Assembly (NCBI RefSeq): GCF_003852525.1
Contig: NZ_QAJL01000002.1
Coordinates: 467,039-531,038 of the forward strand
DNA: 64,000 bases
DNA from: Pedobacter sp. KBW06
GTDB taxonomy: Bacteria > Bacteroidota > Bacteroidia > Sphingobacteriales > Sphingobacteriaceae
Reading direction: 5' to 3'
Shown here: positions 9,728 to 17,358 of the stretch, piece by piece
Numbering within the stretch: the stretch's first letter is position 1
How the letters are laid out: each line of letters starts with the position of its first letter
Notes under the pieces: model-generated
What the model was told of the DNA's origin: nothing
Databases searched by the model: none
The model's input: the letters and a program-made list of their open reading frames with translations, nothing else
Translations under genes and position numbers: made by a program

Positions 9728-9746
9728 GTATCTATTTTTTTTTGTG

Positions 9747-9778
9747 CAAATCTAAGCTAATTGAAATGGATTGTCAAA
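9747..9778 (-). promoter_or_regulatory. sucD promoter
   Basis: The minus strand carries TTTG (9778-9775), a 20-bp spacer and TAGATTTG (9754-9747). Both -33 and -7 boxes fit the Bacteroidota consensus, about 20 nt before the sucD ATG. Confidence 0.65.
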
Positions 9779-9923
9779 TGCATTACCATTTTTATTACAA
9801 TCGGTTTTTTTTCTACAAAAACAGCAATCTCTGCAGGTTCCAGCCTTAGTGCTTGATATTTACTCAAATATTTTCGCCGGGAAATGCAAATACTTCTTTC
9901 TTTGCACCAAACAAATTCCCGCA

Positions 9924-10358
9924 ATGAAACCACTCAACATCTTCTTTAAAATTACCAAAACAGGAAACGGAAAATTTCTGGCCACTAAAAATGAAGTGAA
10001 TAACCTGATTGTAGACCTGATCAACAGAAATCCCAGTCAGTCTTCCAGCGCGCTAAGGGAAATTGCCATTAAGGAACTCAATAGCAGTCCGGCAGCACAA
10101 CAGGTATTGAAAACAAACGAATACTTCTTTATTGATACAGTCACGGATATTGAGATTGTCATTACCTACTTACCGCAGGAAAAAATACTTTCGGAACAGT
10201 TCTATACTCAGTGGAGGTATGTACAAATCTCCGCCCCTTACCGGTTAGTTCAATACCTGGACGAGACCAGAGTGGTAGTATACAGTGAAAAAACAAAAGT
10301 ATTACACACGATCAAATTAGATAAAACAGTTACTGTAATTGTAGACGAAACAATATGA
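9924..10358 (+). CDS. hypothetical protein beside lanB
   Basis: A 144-residue protein that I do not recognise. It has no signal peptide or membrane segment. The N-terminal half is helical and polar with a run of small residues (NPSQSSSALRE, NSSPAAQQ); the C-terminal half alternates in a beta-rich pattern (TVTDIEIVITYL, RVVVYSEK, VTVIVDE). The start at MKPLNIFF is chosen because the 51 codons upstream in the open frame look non-coding. It converges on lanB with an 18-bp gap, so any link to the peptide locus is by position only. Confidence 0.55.
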   Translation: MKPLNIFFKITKTGNGKFLATKNEVNNLIVDLINRNPSQSSSALREIAIKELNSSPAAQQVLKTNEYFFIDTVTDIEIVITYLPQEKILSEQFYTQWRYVQISAPYRLVQYLDETRVVVYSEKTKVLHTIKLDKTVTVIVDETI

Positions 10359-10376
10359 ACTGATGAAATTCAACGA

Positions 10377-13300
10377 CTATGAATTCAAACTCATGGTCTT
10401 CCTTTTATGAATCCCCTGTTCAGACAAGTAATACTTTTTCATCAATGTATAAAGCGTCAGTTCATGCAGCCTTGGCTGAGAAAGAAAAAAGCGGTTCATA
10501 TACATATGTATATAACTGGAAAGCAAATAAAAACCATCCGTATCGGCTAAAAGGCAACCATCAAACAAAGCAATTATCGCCTGGATCGTATCTCTCGTTC
10601 CTGCGCTTCTTTTGGCAAATTCCGCAGTGGCTTCGTCGATCTCATTCTCTATATCCTGTTCCGGATCAAGGAAACTTCTTATGGACTTACTATGATTCCT
10701 AAAATGCCCGTTCAGCGCAACTGTCAACTTTTTATCCCCATTGTGCTCCTTAAAGAATGCATCTGATATTTTTTCAAACACATTGATTTTATCTTCCAGC
10801 CCAAGTCCAAAGTCATTCAAGAGCTCATCTAATCCTCTGGCCGCCAGAAGCCATCTGTACGACTCCCCGACATCCCCCTCTATCATATTTAAAATCTCGG
10901 TGATGGCCACACTATCATGATAAAACAAAGCTTCAGAATTTTCGATATTCTGCGCTCCATACCGTTCTAATTCTCTGACATAGGTATCCAACTGTATTTT
11001 ATACAATCCATCGCCTTCAAGATCTGATTTAAACAAACCATAAAACCCCGAAATCACCTGACTTACCCCAGTTATTTGCCTCGCATTAACCCTCAGCCTT
11101 AAACGGATATGATGGTTCGGATCGGTGTACCGGACGAAAAACCACGCTTTTATCAAGCCCTCATCAATCAGCAATTTGAGATACGGTCGAATGGTTTCCA
11201 CCAATACCTTTTCAGTGCTCATGGTCCCACCATATAGCTTAAAATAAACCCATTCACTTCCGGGAATAAAGGTCCGCTGAACTTCCGAAGCCCCTGAAAA
11301 ATTCGGCTTAGGATATCTTAACCAACTTTTCTTATTGGAAAGTGGCAATAGAATTTCATTTGCCACTCCTTCCTTCCCCTCTTTTATAAAACAATCCTCA
11401 GGCCGGGAAAGAAATTCAGACAGTTTAACCATTCCTTTTTTATTCAATTCCTGGTAGACCAGGGTTCTGCCCAGATAATTATGGGTATCAATTAAAAGTT
11501 CATTATCGTGATCTGTTAAACAAACATATCTTGGCACCTTCATTCGCTCTAAATGGGTGCTGACCGAAGTAATGTCTTCTTCTATTTTTCCTGTCAGGTC
11601 ATTGAAAGCAAACTTATTGATCGTCCAGGAAGCTTTTGAAAGGATAATATTTTTGTAGACTACCCTTGGGAGGAATGGGGAATCACTCAGGTTGTCCCAA
11701 TTCCAGTAAACACTGTGATAAAGACCCTCCTGTTGCAAGTCGCAAAGGAAACGGTAAACAGGCAAACCATTCGTGTAATTATGGGCTGTAGATAACCTTG
11801 GAATAACAATTTTATTCAGTTTTACGGATCTCAACACCACTTTCCCTTGTTTCAGAGAAACCATGATGTCTTGAATTCGGATCTGATCTTTTAGTGTCTT
11901 GGACGATCTGCCCAGAAAAGGAATTTCATAATTCCTAAGTTCAGGCCTGATCAGGACATTTCCGATCCTTGATTCCGGCAAATGGACAACCTCCGCGTAA
12001 ACTTTACTTTCATCATCCTGCTCATCTTCATTGAGCGTTTCCGTTATATTCTTATACAATAAAGGATCACCATGACAAAACCGGGATAATACATTTGCTG
12101 CCGATGGCCCGGAACAGCTGCCAAGAGAAAACTGATAATTCCCGGCATCCAATTCCTCAGCAGAGGGCGCTATAATCGAACCAAAAGCAAATAAGCTTGC
12201 TGGCACTTGCTCCTCAAGACCATCTTTCTCCTCTAATTCTTCAAGATCGGCAGCAGTAAGCTCTCCGATTCCCATTCCACTTTCCAGTGCCCTTTTAAAA
12301 ACTTTATTCACCATGACGGTGGATGCCGACCAGGTAATTACTTTTGGCATTTTTTTTACGCCAGGTGTGATTCCTTCCAGCAAGGGCAAATGATCCGACT
12401 TTCCTAAGCTACCATAGCCAATACCAGACTCACCATCCAATACCTGCAACAAAGGAACCTCGCGATCCTCATATCTTTCGTAAAAATTCTTTTTAAAATC
12501 ATCCAGATCCTTTGCGCTTCCTCTGTAAGATAAACGGTACAATTCAGAAAGTTGGGAAGTGATTTGAGCTGCCGTTTCAGCGTTCAGTTGATTTTTTTTA
12601 TGTTCAAAGAACAGATCCGTTTGGATCAGGTCCTTTGACTGGCACGCACCAAAACAATCATTTATAATCTTATGAACCTGCTCAAATGCACTTATCCCAC
12701 CTTCATTCAACAGGGAGTTGATTTCCTTAATGTCTTCAATCACCCCGGGAGCAACCTTACCGGTAAGCTTTTCCACCAGGGTATCCATATATATTTCGCC
12801 CGTAATCGTAGGCTCCAGTTCGCTAATCAGAATCTGACTTTCAATCAGTTCATCCAAAAAAGCTTCCGCCTCCTCTTTTTCAACTGTAGTTGCGGCCGCC
12901 ATGAGCAGACCAAGAAGCTCCTCATAGCTCAACTCTTTTTCCGCCGCCTGAATCAATAAATCCAGGAATTCATTTTTTCTGACGGATGCCAGGGTATAAT
13001 GCCTTCTTTTATTCTCTATCTTATATGCTATATAGCGGTAAAATTCAGCTACCGCATATAAACTCGTATTTACACTATAAGATAACTTTCGCTTCAACTC
13101 CGGAATCAGTTGTAAATGATTCACAAGCTCATTTACATAATTCATATCCAGACGTGACTCCTTTCTGTGGGAAACATCCGTGTAAGAAATATGGGTTTGA
13201 TCAGCAATCGTTCCAGTCGAACAGCCTGCAAATAAACCATAAGGCGTACAACGGGTGCTCATTCTGGATAAATATTTATAAAGTGTAAGGATAAGCCTCG

Positions 13301-13538
13301 AGCCCGGCTTAACTTCCCCGTTGATCACTTTACAAAATTCATAATACAGTTCGGGAGAAGCCGTATAAATGGCTTCCATCAATACCGGATCGCCTTTGTA
13401 TTTATTCAAAAGTGTCTCTTCAAACACTTCATTATTACTATACACCAATTCATTGATCTCAAAAAACGTATTGACAGATAATAGTGGGCGTCTTAATAGG
13501 TAATATTTCGCGTGCGCTAAAGAAAGCATGCTCTTCAT
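10377..13538 (-). CDS. lanB: full-length class I lanthipeptide dehydratase (LanB)
   Basis: Dehydrates Ser/Thr in a ribosomal precursor peptide through tRNA-Glu-dependent glutamylation and glutamate elimination. The 1053-residue chain has both parts in one polypeptide. The N-terminal glutamylation domain shows RCTPYGLFAG at 96-105, later VPLLQVLDGESGIGYG, and LGSCSGPSAANVLSRF; the C-terminal elimination (thiopeptide-type) domain from about residue 760 shows EWVYFKLYGG and FVRYTDPNHHIRLRL. Class I pinensins of Chitinophaga use split LanBs, so the fused form is notable. It is transcribed away from the kinase/regulator genes and shares their regulatory gap. No LanC or transporter is nearby. Confidence 0.9.
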   Translation of the reverse strand: MKSMLSLAHAKYYLLRRPLLSVNTFFEINELVYSNNEVFEETLLNKYKGDPVLMEAIYTASPELYYEFCKVINGEVKPGSRLILTLYKYLSRMSTRCTPYGLFAGCSTGTIADQTHISYTDVSHRKESRLDMNYVNELVNHLQLIPELKRKLSYSVNTSLYAVAEFYRYIAYKIENKRRHYTLASVRKNEFLDLLIQAAEKELSYEELLGLLMAAATTVEKEEAEAFLDELIESQILISELEPTITGEIYMDTLVEKLTGKVAPGVIEDIKEINSLLNEGGISAFEQVHKIINDCFGACQSKDLIQTDLFFEHKKNQLNAETAAQITSQLSELYRLSYRGSAKDLDDFKKNFYERYEDREVPLLQVLDGESGIGYGSLGKSDHLPLLEGITPGVKKMPKVITWSASTVMVNKVFKRALESGMGIGELTAADLEELEEKDGLEEQVPASLFAFGSIIAPSAEELDAGNYQFSLGSCSGPSAANVLSRFCHGDPLLYKNITETLNEDEQDDESKVYAEVVHLPESRIGNVLIRPELRNYEIPFLGRSSKTLKDQIRIQDIMVSLKQGKVVLRSVKLNKIVIPRLSTAHNYTNGLPVYRFLCDLQQEGLYHSVYWNWDNLSDSPFLPRVVYKNIILSKASWTINKFAFNDLTGKIEEDITSVSTHLERMKVPRYVCLTDHDNELLIDTHNYLGRTLVYQELNKKGMVKLSEFLSRPEDCFIKEGKEGVANEILLPLSNKKSWLRYPKPNFSGASEVQRTFIPGSEWVYFKLYGGTMSTEKVLVETIRPYLKLLIDEGLIKAWFFVRYTDPNHHIRLRLRVNARQITGVSQVISGFYGLFKSDLEGDGLYKIQLDTYVRELERYGAQNIENSEALFYHDSVAITEILNMIEGDVGESYRWLLAARGLDELLNDFGLGLEDKINVFEKISDAFFKEHNGDKKLTVALNGHFRNHSKSIRSFLDPEQDIENEIDEATAEFAKRSAGTRDTIQAIIALFDGCLLADTDGFYLLSSYIHMYMNRFFLSQPRLHELTLYTLMKKYYLSEQGIHKRKTMSLNS

Positions 13539-13828
13539 ACAAGTAAAATTATTTTGGGTCCCGTTATTTTGTCAAAATACAAACAATCCAGGACTTACAC
13601 TGCGATACCCGATTTAATTTATGTTAAAATTCCCCGCTGAAAAAAACCGCATTTAACAAGCATGATTTCGATTTTGAAGTTCCAATGTCCGTCACACTTG
13701 TCTTTTGCAGCTCAGGGATGGTAGATGTCTTATAAATATGTTTTAAACAATGTTTTCATTTTCATTTCGAAACAAAGTAGCAGCAAAAAGAAGTTAATGG
13801 GAAATTATTTAGATGAATGTCACCACTT

Positions 13829-13860
13829 TTTAGACGTTTGTACAAATGGCTTCGACTAAA
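13829..13860 (-). promoter_or_regulatory. LytTR-type direct repeat facing lanB
   Basis: Minus strand: TTTAGTCGAAG, 10 bases, AAACGTCTAAA. The GTC cores are 21 bp apart, the same geometry as the two plus-strand pairs in this locus. It lies about 290 bp upstream of lanB. The match is weaker than for the other two pairs. Confidence 0.5.
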
Positions 13861-13894
13861 CAACTTCAAGGGTATTTCCGGCACATCCCCTTCT

Positions 13895-13926
13895 ATTCGT
13901 CTATTCAGAGCGAATATTGGTCGAAA
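13895..13926 (+). promoter_or_regulatory. LytTR-type direct repeat upstream of the kinase/regulator operon
   Basis: ATTCGTCTATT, 10 bases, ATTGGTCGAAA, with GTC cores 21 bp apart. The second copy also begins a palindrome, ATTGGTCG aaaaaa CGACCAAT (13916-13937). It lies about 140 bp before the kinase ATG and suggests autoregulation. Confidence 0.6.
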
Positions 13927-14062
13927 AAACGACCAATTTGCCTTCTAAACTGAGCAGAAATATGACCCGGGGAATCCATTAAAAACTGTTGAATTTGGAA
14001 TTGAATGGCTAAAAATTTACCTTAGAATGCAATTATATGCCCAGATCGTCAAAACATTGTAG

Positions 14063-15169
14063 ATGTCAAGTATCGTTAATCAAATCACAGCCATTCTTCT
14101 TGGAACAAACAAAAACAAGATTGTCACGATTGCTACACATCTCATTTTTTGGATTTGCATTTTCCAATGGTTTCTTTTTCAGGCAAGGTGGGTCTCGGGA
14201 GATCAACATCCTGAGGCTGCATACCTCATCGGACTTCATAAATACCTGATCATTCTTGCCTGTTTTTACAGCACTTCCTATGCCTTGGGCCTCAAGACAT
14301 CAAATCTAAAAATTGGGATTTATATCCTGATTATTTTGGTATTGACACTATTTCTCTACGGAACTACCGTATATATGCTGTACAACTATATTAATCAGGA
14401 CAAGAGCATGCCCGGTTATTACAGGATCTTTGTAAAAAACATTTCTCATCTTGGAATGTGGACTTTTATCAAAGAAAATGAAGTCCTTTATTTCCATTTT
14501 GAACAATTAGGATTGGCCTTGTTTCCGCCGCTAACCGTAAAGATTTTCAGGGCTGCTTTCCAGTCAAAAATTGAAAAACTAAAGCTTGAAAAGAACAATC
14601 TGGAACTGGAACTCAATTTTCTAAGGTCGCAGATTAACCCACATTTTCTATTCAACACCCTAAATAGTGTCTATTCTCTTATAGAAGATAAGGACGAGGT
14701 TGCCGCCTCGATTGTTTTTTCTTTATCGAATATGATGCGTTATGCCCTTTATGATTCCAACACCTCAGAGGTTGAAGTCAACAAAGAATTAAATTTTATA
14801 AAAAGTTATATCGACATTCAGAACATAAGACATAGCAAAAGGTTATCTATAGAGATGGACTTTACGAATATGCACGACTTCAAAATTCCACCTTTGCTGT
14901 TGATCAATTTTGTGGAAAATGCTTTTAAACACGGAGTAGATAAGATTGCCAAAGATTCCTGGATCAGAATCAAAGCTTCAATTGACAACGAGAATGAATT
15001 TTGCTTCCGGATCAGCAACTTGAAACCGAAAAATGGCAGTGCCAAAAGTATCGGGGGAATCGGCTTTTCCAATACAAAAAGAAGACTAAATATCTTATAC
15101 CCTCAGCGTCACCTCCTGGAAATTACGGAAGATGAACTAACTTACAACCTCCTTTTAAAAATCTGGTAA
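14063..15169 (+). CDS. LytS-family sensor histidine kinase
   Basis: Membrane sensor that phosphorylates the adjacent LytTR regulator. The 368-residue protein has about four hydrophobic segments in residues 20-165 without a recognisable sensor domain. A short coiled coil (KIEKLKLEKNNLELEL) precedes the His_kinase domain with the phospho-acceptor His194 in INPHFLFN. The ATP lid is visible as NFVENAFKHG and GGIGFSNTKRRL. The stop codon is followed two bases later by the regulator start, so they form one unit. Its position between lanB and the precursor suggests it senses a peptide or an envelope state; the ligand is unknown. Confidence 0.9.
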   Translation: MSSIVNQITAILLGTNKNKIVTIATHLIFWICIFQWFLFQARWVSGDQHPEAAYLIGLHKYLIILACFYSTSYALGLKTSNLKIGIYILIILVLTLFLYGTTVYMLYNYINQDKSMPGYYRIFVKNISHLGMWTFIKENEVLYFHFEQLGLALFPPLTVKIFRAAFQSKIEKLKLEKNNLELELNFLRSQINPHFLFNTLNSVYSLIEDKDEVAASIVFSLSNMMRYALYDSNTSEVEVNKELNFIKSYIDIQNIRHSKRLSIEMDFTNMHDFKIPPLLLINFVENAFKHGVDKIAKDSWIRIKASIDNENEFCFRISNLKPKNGSAKSIGGIGFSNTKRRLNILYPQRHLLEITEDELTYNLLLKIW

Positions 15170-15171
15170 AA

Positions 15172-15945
15172 ATGGAAAACAGCATTTCGTGTATTATTAT
15201 TGACGATGAACACCTGGGCCAGGAATTAATCGAAAAATACGTAAAACGTATTCCTTCATTAAATCTTTTAGCAAAATGCGAAAATGCTATTGAAGCACTG
15301 GAGCGGGTATCGACCCTGCGCCCAAACCTGATTTTTCTGGATGTCAATATGCCTGAAATGACAGGAATTGAGTTCATCAAGACCTTCAGTACTTATAAAC
15401 CAATTATTGTTTTAACGACTGCCTATCCTGAATACGCAATTGACGGGTATGACCTCGATGTACTGGATTTTATTCTAAAACCCATTACCTTCGACCGGTT
15501 TGTTAAGGCCATCAATAAGGTTAGAGAAAAACTTGCCTACGGGAATTTCAGCACCCAATCTCAGATTCCGGAAATCCAGGTCAATGAGCTGGAAAAAACA
15601 ACCTCAGCTGAAGCGCAGCTTAAAAACCGGCAGATCCTTTTTAAAGAAAACAAAAAATATGTGAATGTGTCTATTGACGAGATTCATTTTGTGGAAGGCA
15701 TGAAAGATTATTTAAAGATCCATACCACCTCAAAAATGCTCATCACCCATATGACCATGACCAGGATTGAACAACTTCTTCCAAGCACAGAATTCCTGAG
15801 GGTAAACCGCTCTTTTATAGTCAGGAAACTCTCCGTAAAGGCCATCAAAGGAAACACTATAGAACTTACCACAAACCGCGAAGTGCCTATCGGCACCCGC
15901 TACAAAGAAGTAATTAAAGAGCTGCTGGACGGAGGAGCCCTCTAA
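15172..15945 (+). CDS. LytTR-family response regulator
   Basis: Partner of the kinase just upstream. Residues 1-120 form a receiver domain (IIIDDE, phospho-acceptor Asp57 in IFLDVNMPEM, LTTAYPEYA, LKPI); residues 150-257 form a LytTR DNA-binding domain (YVNVSIDEIHFVEGMKDYLKIHT, FLRVNRSFIV, VPIGTRYKE). LytTR proteins bind paired direct repeats about two helical turns apart. Three such pairs with 21-bp spacing lie around this operon, before the kinase gene, before lanB and before the precursor peptide. Confidence 0.93.
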   Translation: MENSISCIIIDDEHLGQELIEKYVKRIPSLNLLAKCENAIEALERVSTLRPNLIFLDVNMPEMTGIEFIKTFSTYKPIIVLTTAYPEYAIDGYDLDVLDFILKPITFDRFVKAINKVREKLAYGNFSTQSQIPEIQVNELEKTTSAEAQLKNRQILFKENKKYVNVSIDEIHFVEGMKDYLKIHTTSKMLITHMTMTRIEQLLPSTEFLRVNRSFIVRKLSVKAIKGNTIELTTNREVPIGTRYKEVIKELLDGGAL

Positions 15946-15954
15946 CATCCGTCG

Positions 15955-15986
15955 ATTAGTCGAAAGAAGGAATCAATTCGTCGAAA
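15955..15986 (+). promoter_or_regulatory. LytTR-type direct repeat upstream of the precursor peptide
   Basis: ATTAGTCGAAA, 10 bases, ATTCGTCGAAA: 10 of 11 positions are identical and the copies are exactly 21 bp apart, the spacing known for LytTR activators such as AgrA. It ends 59 bp before the precursor ATG. A possible -7 box, TTTATTTG (16014-16021), follows. Confidence 0.7.
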
Positions 15987-16045
15987 TAAATCGCCAGTTT
16001 ACGTATCCTTTTGTTTATTTGGTTTCACCTTATCATAAAAAGACC

Positions 16046-16195
16046 ATGAAAAAACTGAACAAAACCACCAAAATTTTAAACTTAAAGAAAGCAACTGTTT
16101 CTAACCTGACTGCACGTGTAATCAAAAATGAAGAAGCTTCATTTATAACGACGTCCAGACTTTGCTGGGAAACGACTACCCAGGTATCTCTCTAA
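16046..16195 (+). CDS. lanA: candidate class I lanthipeptide precursor peptide (LanA)
   Basis: A 49-residue peptide. The leader MKKLNKTTKILNLKKATVSN resembles Bacteroidota class I lanthipeptide leaders (LxLkKxTvsnL), in which the LNL part may act like the FNLD recognition box for LanB. The C-terminal part from about Ala31 (FITTSRLCWETTTQVSL) has Thr35, Thr36, Ser37, a single Cys40, Thr43-45 and Ser48. That composition suits dehydration and at most one thioether ring. No GG or GA cleavage site is evident. It follows the LytTR regulator by 100 bp with a paired operator between them. It could instead be an unmodified signalling peptide. Confidence 0.72.
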   Translation: MKKLNKTTKILNLKKATVSNLTARVIKNEEASFITTSRLCWETTTQVSL

Positions 16196-16245
16196 GATTC
16201 CCGGAAAAATACACGAATTGACATTTATAAAAGCAGAAGCCATTA

Positions 16246-16635
16246 ATGGAAGGGACAAAATATTATACCTGCGGAATTATAGAGGATGAGGCCTTAGCCT
16301 ATTCTCTGTTGGAAAAATACATTCTAAGAATGGGGCTAATAGAAATTAAATGGTCTACCCCCTCTGTCGACGATGTACTAGCCGATGCCCATGAAAAAGT
16401 TGATATTGTCTTCCTCGACCTCATCAATAGTCCCTTATCCATTTATACCAAGATCGATCATGAGATCAATCAATATGGTAATATCATCATCACTACTGCC
16501 CATAACGAAAAATATGTAAACACATTGGGGATTGACTACCTTCAATTGTTAAATAAGCCCTTCTCCTATAAAATTTTCGAAGAAACCATTAATGAGGTCA
16601 TGATCCAGCTTCAATCTGTGAGTAAGATCGCATAA
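16246..16635 (+). CDS. stand-alone response-regulator receiver protein
   Basis: A 129-residue receiver domain with no output domain. The phosphorylation residues are all kept: IIEDE (Glu13, Asp14), phospho-acceptor Asp58 in IVFLDLI, a Thr in ITTAH and Lys in NKPF. It resembles the receiver half of LytTR regulators but stops where the linker would begin. It starts 50 bp after the precursor peptide stop and so is probably co-transcribed with it. It may act as a phosphate sink or partner for the LytS kinase; that is inference. Confidence 0.75.
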   Translation: MEGTKYYTCGIIEDEALAYSLLEKYILRMGLIEIKWSTPSVDDVLADAHEKVDIVFLDLINSPLSIYTKIDHEINQYGNIIITTAHNEKYVNTLGIDYLQLLNKPFSYKIFEETINEVMIQLQSVSKIA

Positions 16636-16713
16636 ACCGAAAAAATAAATTATTGGATTGTCCTGTAATTTTTTCTATCATTGATCCTTTTAGGGGAAAA
16701 TTTTATAGAAGAA

Positions 16714-17307
16714 ATGCAAGAAGGGGTAGATGAAGAAGACATCAAACAACGCTGTTCACGCGGGGATAGAGCGGCTTATGCACTATTATATACCTTTTAT
16801 TTTAAGCCGCTTTACCGCCATGTCTTTTTATTCCTGAAATCAAAGGAAGAGACCGAAGAGATTGTTCAGGATGCTTTTGTAAAAATCTGGGAAAACAGGG
16901 CTTCATTGCCTGAAGTCCGGAACCTTAAACCCTACCTGTACCGGGTTGCTAAAAACCTGTTACTCGATCATCTGAGAAGACTACAAACCCAAAACAAAGT
17001 CATCCGCATTGCCAGTCCGCAGACAGAACCCCTGGAAGACAGTACCTCAAATCAGATCAACCACAAAGATTACATTGCCTTCTCCCTCGAGGCCATTCAG
17101 CATCTGACTGAGAAAAGAAGACAAATATTCTTAATGCGTACACAACAGGAGCTTTCTCTCGATGAGATTGCACTACAACTGGGCATCTCCAAATCTGTAG
17201 TGAAAAAGCAACTTTATGCCGCCATCACTTTTGTCAGGGAGTACATGCACAAACATGGTGGCATCCCTCTCGGCTTCCTTATTATACTGCTCGAAGCTTT
17301 ATCCTAA
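16714..17307 (+). CDS. ECF (FecI-like) RNA polymerase sigma factor 1
   Basis: A 197-residue sigma-70-family ECF factor. Region 2 is visible as RAAYALLYTFYFKPLYRHVFLFLKS with EEIVQDAFVKIWEN, and region 4 as LTEKRRQIFLMRTQQELSLDEIALQLGISKSVVKKQL. The Bacteroidota C-terminal hydrophobic tail (GFLIILLEALS) is present. The start at 16714 (ATG after GAAGAA) is preferred to an in-frame TTG at 16681. It is followed by fecR and susC/susD, so it should drive expression of the uptake system when the outer-membrane receptor signals. Confidence 0.92.
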   Translation: MQEGVDEEDIKQRCSRGDRAAYALLYTFYFKPLYRHVFLFLKSKEETEEIVQDAFVKIWENRASLPEVRNLKPYLYRVAKNLLLDHLRRLQTQNKVIRIASPQTEPLEDSTSNQINHKDYIAFSLEAIQHLTEKRRQIFLMRTQQELSLDEIALQLGISKSVVKKQLYAAITFVREYMHKHGGIPLGFLIILLEALS

Positions 17308-17321
17308 ATTATTATAACTAC

Positions 17322-17352
17322 AGGGGGTCTTTTATAATTCTCATTCGTCATA
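17322..17352 (+). promoter_or_regulatory. ECF-type promoter motif before fecR1
   Basis: AGGGGGTCTTTT, 8 bases, CATTCGTC, then ATA. The same string recurs before the first tlpA (24025-24055) with 19 of 20 fixed positions identical. The CGTC part resembles ECF -10 elements. Here it ends seven bases before the fecR ATG, implying a nearly leaderless transcript. Confidence 0.6.
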
Positions 17353-17358
17353 CCTGAT

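Noticed and set aside
13662..13724. 20-codon frame (MISILKFQCPSHLSFAAQGW) in the lanB/kinase gap as a second precursor
   Set aside because: It has no leader-like sequence, no upstream operator at the right distance and is short enough to be random.
13916..13937. Palindrome ATTGGTCG-a6-CGACCAAT as a terminator
   Set aside because: It has no T-run after it on either strand and coincides with the second half of a LytTR repeat pair, so it is better explained as a regulatory site.
17326..17349. GTC cores before fecR1 as another LytTR repeat pair
   Set aside because: Spacing is 20 bp and the flanks do not match ATTnGTCGAAA; the stretch is better explained by the motif shared with the tlpA promoter.
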